From contig JANXQZ010000531.1 in the NCBI GenBank assembly GCA_025353235.1, forward strand, positions 1 to 7,671: 7,671 bases of DNA, in the 5' to 3' direction. This DNA is from Bryobacterales bacterium. GTDB lineage: Bacteria; Acidobacteriota; Terriglobia; Bryobacterales; Bryobacteraceae. The notes below the pieces were generated by a model. The model was not told where the DNA came from. It did no database searches and saw nothing but the letters and a program-made list of their open reading frames with translations. Every line of letters begins with the position of its first letter. Positions within the stretch are counted from its first letter, which is position 1. Made by a program: the position numbers and the translations under genes. Positions 1-4,272 of this stretch are shown piece by piece.

Positions 1-384
1 CTGAAAACGAACAGACTTGGCTGCAGAAATTTGTGTCGCGTTCGAACAAGAGAATATGGTCGAAGATCAACCGGGATAAAGCATTGCTGCTGATTGCGAA
101 TGGGGCTATGAAAGCGGCGGGACTTGAGGCGATCGAGAATGCCAAGAAGAACGGGCGATGGGACGCAGCCTATGACTCGCCTAGCGGAGCTACCGTGCCG
201 AGCGACTTTCAGGGCTGCTCTGGACGCGAATCCTGGAGCCGCTGCATTTTTCACGAGTCTCGACCGGGCGAACCGGTATGCAGTCCTATGGCGAATTCAA
301 ACCGTCAAGAAAGCGGAGACTCGGGCTCGGAAGATTGAGCAGTTTATTGGAATGCTGGAGAGGAAAGAGAAAATCTATCCCTAA
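1..384 (+). pseudogene. YdeI/OmdA-family protein, 5'-truncated by window edge and frameshifted
   Basis: The product resembles the YdeI/OmpD-associated (OmdA) family, small cytoplasmic proteins linked to bacteriocin protection; their biochemistry is poorly defined. The frame beginning at base 3 is open from the window edge and carries the family hallmarks WSKINR (about 57-74), an AGLEAIENAKKNGRWDAAYD stretch and VPSDF (to about 209). The conserved continuation (AALDANPGAAAFF, then TRARKIEQFIGML) lies in the +1 frame from base 214 to the TAA at 382-384. Dropping one G from the GGG at 212-214 joins the two halves exactly where the family reads DFxxAL, so a one-base insertion is the simplest explanation. 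It is either a recent pseudogene or a sequencing error. The gene starts upstream of the window. Its stop lies one base from the stop of the convergent porin gene. Family assignment is fairly secure; the function is not. Confidence -1.
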
Positions 385-385
385 T

Positions 386-1756
386 TCAAATAAAGTTGAT
401 TTGATATCGCACGATAATTACCTTTTCCGGGAGACGGTTCCCCCCGACATTTAGGGCCGCTCCTCCGACGAAACTGGTGCGGCCGTAGTCGACTGAGATG
501 CGGACCAGGCGGTTGAGATACCAGTTGAAGCTGCCTGCCCATTCGTGCGCCACGCGCGGACTCTTCGTGATATCGGCGAAGCCCAGATTGAACATTCCCC
601 TTTCCGCCGTGAACTCGCCAGTGCGTAGCGCAATTTCGAACGCACCCCATCCGCGATGCAACGGATCGAAAGGGCGGAGCGGAGTGATCCCAGCGAATCC
701 TTTCTTCTCACCGGTCAAAATGTAGCTTGTCTGGACTTGCCAGGCGCGTAGGGCTACCGCCCTGCGAACCGCCGCTTTCTGGAATCCTTCCTCTGTCAGG
801 GTGTACTCAGTCAGCAGCCCGAATCCACCGACGTAATAAGTGGCTTGGGGCGCCAGTCGGGTCCGATGGCCTATAGAAGTGACGCCAGAGTTGAAGCTGA
901 AGAAAGTTGTTTGGCCGAAGCTCTTGTAAGCGGGAAGGGCGACGTTGTCCACGTTTCCGCTCGAACCGCCAATGCCAAATCCCAGACCGCTGAGGGGACT
1001 CTCGCCGCCGGAGGCGAAGGGCGTCAAAAAGACTCTAGCGGCAAAGTCGCGATGACTGCTGGCTGCGGAATCGCTCAAGGAGTTGTCAGGAACCCCATTG
1101 AAAACGCCGATGGCATAGTTAACTCGGTGCTTAAGGATGTGTCCCGTTAGTTCGTAGCCGATGTCCCGGCTGGGAACCAATAACGTGGGCAGCCCGCGCT
1201 CGACGAAGCTCGTATCGTCATCGGACTGCAGCCGTTCGAGACCCACTGGAGGCTTGAATTTCCCGACCTTGAGGCTTAGCCCCGGTATGTAGTTGAGTTG
1301 AGCATACGCATCGTAAATAACCGTTGTGCCTTGACCAAAGTCCGGGCGGAAAAAGTAATCGACATACTTGTACACGGTGCCGGAGAACGTGGGCCGGATG
1401 CGCCGCAATAGAAGGGTGTCGGTAAGCGCTGAGCTGCCGTTGCCCACAAAGCTGCGAGTGTCCACCTGAAGATCTGCGCCAATCTTGAGCGCATAGTTGC
1501 CGTCGCCCGATCTGATATTGAAGCCGGAGGTGTCCGCCGTGACAATGGCCCCTGATTGCAGCAGACTGGATGCGACTGGAGGGGTGGAGTTCCTGGCCTC
1601 GGCGAGTTGGAGCCTCCGGTCCAGATCTTCGATTTTCTTCTCGAGTTCGCGAATGCGATCGTCTGCTGATTGCGCCAGCATCGAATGCGTTCCGAGGCAG
1701 AGCGCCAAGACAGATATGATCTGACGGTGGTTCGTCTTAGGTTTGAGTCGATGCAA
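386..1756 (-). CDS. OprP/OprO-family porin (phosphate-selective porin-like)
   Basis: This is a 456-residue outer-membrane beta-barrel protein of the Porin_O_P type. It has a basic N-terminus (HRLKPKTNHR), a hydrophobic core (about residues 13-26) and a likely cleavage near SMLAQS (about 29). A short charged coiled coil follows (about 33-56, DDRIRELEKKIEDLDRRLQL), as in many OprO/OprP relatives where it may drive trimerisation. The barrel runs from about residue 75. It includes the family-typical segment VGKFKPPVGLERLQSDDDTS (164-183), YILTGE (345-350), GAFEIALR (371-378) and a final strand VIIVRYQINFI, ending in Ile rather than the usual Phe. The start is TTG at 1754-1756: an in-frame TAG lies just upstream, AGGA precedes it closely, and no ATG gives an intact signal peptide. 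The basic loop pattern of true OprP cannot be judged, so 'phosphate-selective' is only the family name. It is divergent from the toxin-antitoxin pair. Confidence -1.
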   Translation of the reverse strand: MHRLKPKTNHRQIISVLALCLGTHSMLAQSADDRIRELEKKIEDLDRRLQLAEARNSTPPVASSLLQSGAIVTADTSGFNIRSGDGNYALKIGADLQVDTRSFVGNGSSALTDTLLLRRIRPTFSGTVYKYVDYFFRPDFGQGTTVIYDAYAQLNYIPGLSLKVGKFKPPVGLERLQSDDDTSFVERGLPTLLVPSRDIGYELTGHILKHRVNYAIGVFNGVPDNSLSDSAASSHRDFAARVFLTPFASGGESPLSGLGFGIGGSSGNVDNVALPAYKSFGQTTFFSFNSGVTSIGHRTRLAPQATYYVGGFGLLTEYTLTEEGFQKAAVRRAVALRAWQVQTSYILTGEKKGFAGITPLRPFDPLHRGWGAFEIALRTGEFTAERGMFNLGFADITKSPRVAHEWAGSFNWYLNRLVRISVDYGRTSFVGGAALNVGGNRLPEKVIIVRYQINFI

Positions 1757-1907
1757 TCGTCCTATAGTCTATCGTATTTAGTGTCTTTGAGCAATAGGCT
1801 GATCTTAGAGGAATTTTCTTGTGCGACTGCTAAGCAGACTGAACTTAAAGATTCAGAATCGGTGGATCAGCAGACGCCTTTGTCTGAAACTTCTATACTG
1901 GAAAAAT
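1757..1907. promoter_or_regulatory. Divergent intergenic region between porin and toxin-antitoxin genes
   Basis: About 150 bp separates the porin start (minus) from the DUF433 start (plus), so promoters for both must lie here or just inside the genes. On the plus strand TATACT (1894-1899) resembles a -10 box but has no good -35 partner 16-18 bp upstream. On the minus strand, TTGCTC and TAGACT are separated by 17 bp, but initiation there would fall at about the porin start codon. A purine-rich AGAGGAA (about 1807-1813) precedes an in-frame GTG at 1821. There is no clear inverted repeat that would mark an antitoxin operator. The region is called by position; none of the individual elements is secure. 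Confidence -1.
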
Positions 1908-2237
1908 ATGGAACGAAGCGAATACATCGAGCAGCGTAACGGCGGATTCTACGTCGCCGGCACACGTGTTTCCCTGGACTCCATGGTGTATTCCTTCAAG
2001 GCCGGAGACTCGCCGGAGACCATTCGCCAGAATTTTTCATCCCTCAGCCTTGAGCAGGTGTACGGGGCGATTGCGTTCTATCTCGCTCACGAGCAAGAGG
2101 TCGACGCGAACATTTACGAAGGTGAAGCGGAGATCGAGCGCTCCGTCCGGCCTTTGAGCGAGAGCAGGCCGGAACTGTACGCCCGCCTTGAATGCGCCCG
2201 CCATGAGATCGGCGCACAGGATCTCGCGAAACATTGA
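1908..2237 (+). CDS. DUF433-family antitoxin
   Basis: This 109-residue protein is the antitoxin half of a type II toxin-antitoxin pair. DUF433 proteins are small helix-turn-helix-like proteins usually found directly upstream of PIN-like (DUF5615) toxins; they are thought to neutralise the toxin and may repress the operon. The core YIEQRNGGFYVAGTRVSLDS (6-25), then GDSPETIRQNF (33-43) and LSLEQVYGAIAFYLAH (46-61), matches the family consensus closely, including the GTRVSLDS turn and the LEQVYGAIAFYL helix. The tail (about 62-109) is charged and probably binds the toxin. The start is ATG at 1908 because the family begins a few residues before YIEQ. An earlier in-frame GTG at 1821 has a better Shine-Dalgarno-like sequence but adds 29 residues not expected in the family. 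The stop TGA overlaps the toxin's TTG start by 4 bases. Confidence -1.
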   Translation: MERSEYIEQRNGGFYVAGTRVSLDSMVYSFKAGDSPETIRQNFSSLSLEQVYGAIAFYLAHEQEVDANIYEGEAEIERSVRPLSESRPELYARLECARHEIGAQDLAKH

Positions 2238-2587
2238 GCATTCGTTTTCAGGCGGACAACGACCTGAAGAGGATCATCGTCGACGCGACCCTGCGCCGCG
2301 AGCCCCGGATCGACTTTCAAACCGCCCGTGCCGCCCGTCTGGACGGTCTTGATGATGAGGCTGTTCTGCGCCTCGCGACGTCGCAGTCCCGAATTCTCTT
2401 AAGCCACGAGAAGCGAACGATGCCAAAAGCCCTTGCCTGGTTTGTCGCGTCAGGCGGCACGAGCCCAGGAGTTCTTCTCGTTATCCCACAGAGCGCGCCA
2501 ATCCGCGATGTGGTTGAGACATTGATTCTGATTTGGGCGGATGACCGCCAGAACGAGTGGCAAAATCTGATCAAAATCCCGTTTTGA
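2234..2587 (+). CDS. DUF5615 PIN-like toxin
   Basis: This 117-residue protein is the likely toxin partner of the DUF433 protein. DUF5615 proteins belong to the PIN-like nuclease fold, and members paired with antitoxins are presumed ribonucleases. It starts with a beta strand plus acidic motif (IRFQADNDL, D8 and D10), has a central acidic segment LDGLDDEAVLRLA (36-48), and a third motif ILLSHEKRTMP (54-64), where the more usual Asp of SHD is Glu59. It ends with SPGVLLVIPQ (77-86) and a helix ending in EWQNLIKIPF. The start is TTG at 2234-2236, overlapping the antitoxin TGA (TTGA). AGGA at 2218-2221 is rather far, so translation is probably coupled to the antitoxin. The 3' end overlaps the convergent membrane-protein gene by 17 bp. 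The pair assignment is secure; the RNA target is unknown. Confidence -1.
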   Translation: MSIRFQADNDLKRIIVDATLRREPRIDFQTARAARLDGLDDEAVLRLATSQSRILLSHEKRTMPKALAWFVASGGTSPGVLLVIPQSAPIRDVVETLILIWADDRQNEWQNLIKIPF

Positions 2588-2918
2588 TCCCCAGTCTCTG
2601 GTCAGATGCTAAGGGTTCTGCCGCTTCCCTTTCAAGTACCTTGGAGGGGCCTAAAATCAATGCAGCGTTAAGCCCGCCGCACAGGATCACGGAAGTGAAG
2701 AAGTTCGCGCCTTCAGTTCCCGTGATCTTATCGATCCCAGGGATAAAGGAAATGCCGGCCTCAAGGAAGAGTACCGGAATGCTCCACGGAAGTCCTACTA
2801 GAACAAGCGGAATCCCCCCTTCGGCCCAGAGTGGGTCAGCATACTTAAGACCTATAAAGACGAGCACAACGAAAAGCAAGTACGCTATGGCAAGAGCGAT
2901 TCGTGTGCGTGTGAACAT
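2571..2918 (-). CDS. Small three-helix integral membrane protein, hypothetical
   Basis: I do not recognise a named family. The 115-residue product (from ATG at 2918) has three clear hydrophobic segments, roughly residues 5-24 (RIALAIAYLLFVVLVFIGL), 36-55 (IPLVLVGLPWSIPVLFLEAG) and 70-90 (NFFTSVILCGGLNAALILG). A short basic N-terminus (MFTRTR) suggests it faces the cytoplasm, and the tail is charged. It looks like a genuine inner-membrane protein rather than a shadow, because the antisense frame is a low-complexity Ser/Pro/Lys string. A TTG at 2927 in the same frame would add three residues. AAGAGAG at about 2930-2936 could serve either start and favours the ATG by spacing. Its last 17 bases overlap the end of the toxin gene. 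A role linked to the toxin-antitoxin pair is not implied, since the genes are convergent. Confidence -1.
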   Translation of the reverse strand: MFTRTRIALAIAYLLFVVLVFIGLKYADPLWAEGGIPLVLVGLPWSIPVLFLEAGISFIPGIDKITGTEGANFFTSVILCGGLNAALILGPSKVLEREAAEPLASDQRLGIKTGF

Positions 2919-2933
2919 TCCATTCAAGACTCT

Positions 2934-2961
2934 CTTATAAGCATATGGTGGCTACGGTCGA
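2934..2961 (-). promoter_or_regulatory. Candidate sigma70-like promoter for the small membrane protein
   Basis: Reading the minus strand, TCGACC (2961-2956, 4 of 6 matches to TTGACA) is followed after 16 bp by TATAAG (2939-2934, 5 of 6 matches to TATAAT). Initiation would fall near 2927, leaving a leader of only about 9 nt before the ATG at 2918. An overlapping TATGCT (2945-2940) could instead give a slightly longer leader that keeps the AAGAGAG purine run. The call rests on motif matching alone. Confidence -1.
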
Positions 2962-3113
2962 GCCATAACGTCGCGACCTTCATCCAGTCCGTACCGGAGA
3001 GTGTGCGCGTGGCGGTTGAATCACTCGACCATCTGCTGAAGAAAGCGCATGCGGATTCCGGGCAGCGCGAATTGAATCCAATTGTTCTGGAGTGTGAACG
3101 CTTAAGTGGTTGA
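2943..3113 (+). pseudogene. Possible C-terminal coding remnant of unknown origin
   Basis: The roughly 190 bp between the membrane-protein gene and the tRNA holds a plus-strand open stretch ending in TGA at 3111-3113. It reads as plausible protein: SHNVATFIQSVPESVRVAVE (about 2961-3020), then SLDHLLKKAHADSGQREL and NPIVLECERLSG. It has helix-like heptads and about 60% GC at third positions, similar to coding DNA here. It has no ATG and no ribosome site; only internal GTG codons could start it. The open frame continues upstream, but there it is antisense to the membrane-protein gene. It may be the tail of a gene truncated by insertion or deletion next to the tRNA. I do not recognise the family, and chance cannot be excluded. 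Confidence -1.
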
Positions 3114-3118
3114 AGGAC

Positions 3119-3191
3119 TGGAGCCACCCGCCAGGATCGAACTGGCGACCTGCTGATTACGAATCAGCCCTACCCGCTGAGCTTGGATGGC
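3119..3191 (-). tRNA. tRNA-Thr (anticodon CGT), D-arm shortened, probably degenerate
   Basis: On the minus strand this folds as a tRNA. The acceptor GCCATCC (3191-3185) pairs with GGGTGGC (3129-3123), all seven positions with one T-G wobble. The anticodon stem GCTGA/TCAGC (3168-3164 and 3156-3152) encloses loop TTCGTAA with anticodon CGT (3161-3159). The T-arm GCCAG-TTCGATC-CTGGC (3146-3130) is perfect, the discriminator is T, and CCA is encoded (3121-3119). The D-arm is abnormal: GCTC and loop AGCGGGTA are followed by only GG before the anticodon stem. The 3' D-stem and base 26 are therefore short by about 3 nt, giving 73 nt in total. Position 8 is A instead of the nearly universal T. This suggests a decayed copy, although transcription or function is not excluded. 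It overlaps the 3' end of the glycosyltransferase gene. Confidence -1.
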
Positions 3192-4272
3192 CTAGCCTCC
3201 TGCGGAAGAACTCCAGGCTCTGTCTTGCGCACTCTTCCCAACGGTAACGTTGCGCGCGCTTCCTCCCAGCCTCTGCCAAACGCACCCGCAACTCCGGTGA
3301 GGCGAGCACGCGTTCCAGCGCCGCCGCCGTCTCCACTGCGCTTCTGGCATCCACGAAGATCGCTCCATCCCCAGCGACTTCGGGCAGACAGGAATTGTTA
3401 GATGTGACCACCGGCACCCCGCACGCCATCGCCTGCGCCACCGGGAATCCGAACCCTTCATAGAGCGACGGATACACGAACGCGGTGGCACCGGCCGTGA
3501 GGCTAGGCAGTTCCGCCTCGGCCACATAGCCCAGATAGCGGATCCCTTCGATCCCGGAGTTGAGCCTCGCCACGGTTCGCTCGGAGGACCAGCCGGTCGC
3601 CCCCGCAATCACCAGATCGAACTCGGAGCGAACGTCAGCCCGTAGCAAGTGCCAGGCATCCAGCAGCGTGTCCACGTTCTTTCTTGGCTCGATCGTGCCT
3701 ATGAACAGCACGTACGGACGCTTTGACACTGACGGTTTTGCATCGAAGTATTGCTGCGAAACGCCCGAGTAAATCACCTGGATCTTCTCCGGAGCAATGC
3801 CCAGCATCCGGATCGCATCCTGCTTGGTGTTTTCGGATACTGCGATCAGTCCGCTGGCTTTCTTCCAGACGTGTTCGGCGAAGCTGCGGTCGGCTCGCAC
3901 ATTCCCTGCCGTATGGAGTTCTGGCAGCAGCCAACAGGTGAGATCGTGAACCGTCGCCGTCATGCGGACTTTGCTGGGGGCCACTCTCACCTGGTTCGAT
4001 AGATGCAAGACATCGAATCCAGAAGCCATCCAGTCAATCCCGAGGCTGCCGGCGAGGTTGATCCCATAGAGCAGAGCCAGACGAGGATAAGTGGAAGCCG
4101 CGCTCAGCACGGACCGCTCGTGACGCAAATCGCCCAGATCGCCTAGGAGCGGGAACGCGTGGATCTCGTCTGCGCCCGCTAGCGTCCGGAGATGCCGTAT
4201 CCAATGGTACGTGTAGCTCTTGATACCCGCGCTTCGGAGCAGAACCGAAGTGGCGTCAATCAGTACGCGCAT
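3157..4272 (-). CDS. GT4-family (GT-B fold) glycosyltransferase
   Basis: This 371-residue cytoplasmic or membrane-associated enzyme should transfer a sugar from a nucleotide-sugar donor, here probably onto a growing surface glycan. Its N-terminal domain starts MRVLIDATSV and has an acceptor-domain motif TVHDLTCWLLPE (107-118). The linker carries IAVSENTKQDAI (143-154). The C-terminal domain starts with VLFIGTIEPRKNV (188-200), typical of GT4, and carries the donor-site signature YEGFGFPVAQAMACGVPVV (271-289). There the second Glu of the EX7E motif is Gln280. The start ATG at 4270-4272 lies 17 bp inside the preceding ArnT-like gene, so the two are probably co-transcribed. The last 11 codons (about GHPSSAGRADS, 361-371) fall inside the tRNA-Thr, and the TAA stop is in its anticodon loop; the catalytic fold is already complete by about residue 358. 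Donor and acceptor cannot be predicted. Confidence -1.
   Translation of the reverse strand: MRVLIDATSVLLRSAGIKSYTYHWIRHLRTLAGADEIHAFPLLGDLGDLRHERSVLSAASTYPRLALLYGINLAGSLGIDWMASGFDVLHLSNQVRVAPSKVRMTATVHDLTCWLLPELHTAGNVRADRSFAEHVWKKASGLIAVSENTKQDAIRMLGIAPEKIQVIYSGVSQQYFDAKPSVSKRPYVLFIGTIEPRKNVDTLLDAWHLLRADVRSEFDLVIAGATGWSSERTVARLNSGIEGIRYLGYVAEAELPSLTAGATAFVYPSLYEGFGFPVAQAMACGVPVVTSNNSCLPEVAGDGAIFVDARSAVETAAALERVLASPELRVRLAEAGRKRAQRYRWEECARQSLEFFRRRLGHPSSAGRADS

Noticed and set aside
1763..1795. Minus-strand TTGCTC-N17-TAGACT as the porin promoter
   Set aside because: Both boxes match poorly and initiation would fall at about the TTG start codon, leaving no room for the ribosome site.
1821..1907. 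N-terminal extension of the antitoxin from GTG 1821
   Set aside because: The 29 extra basic residues do not match DUF433 proteins, which begin close to the ATG at 1908; kept only as a finding.
2557..2940. 127-codon plus-strand frame opposite the small membrane protein
   Set aside because: It is a Ser/Pro/Lys-rich low-complexity string with no family resemblance, while the minus-strand frame encodes three clean hydrophobic helices.
3130..3146. Inverted repeat GCCAG/CTGGC read as a terminator hairpin
   Set aside because: It is the T-arm of the tRNA with the standard TTCGATC loop, and no T-run follows.
3119..3150. tRNA 3' end as one of two attachment sites inside the window
   Set aside because: I found no second copy of this sequence by eye in the window and no integrase, so a direct-repeat pair cannot be claimed.
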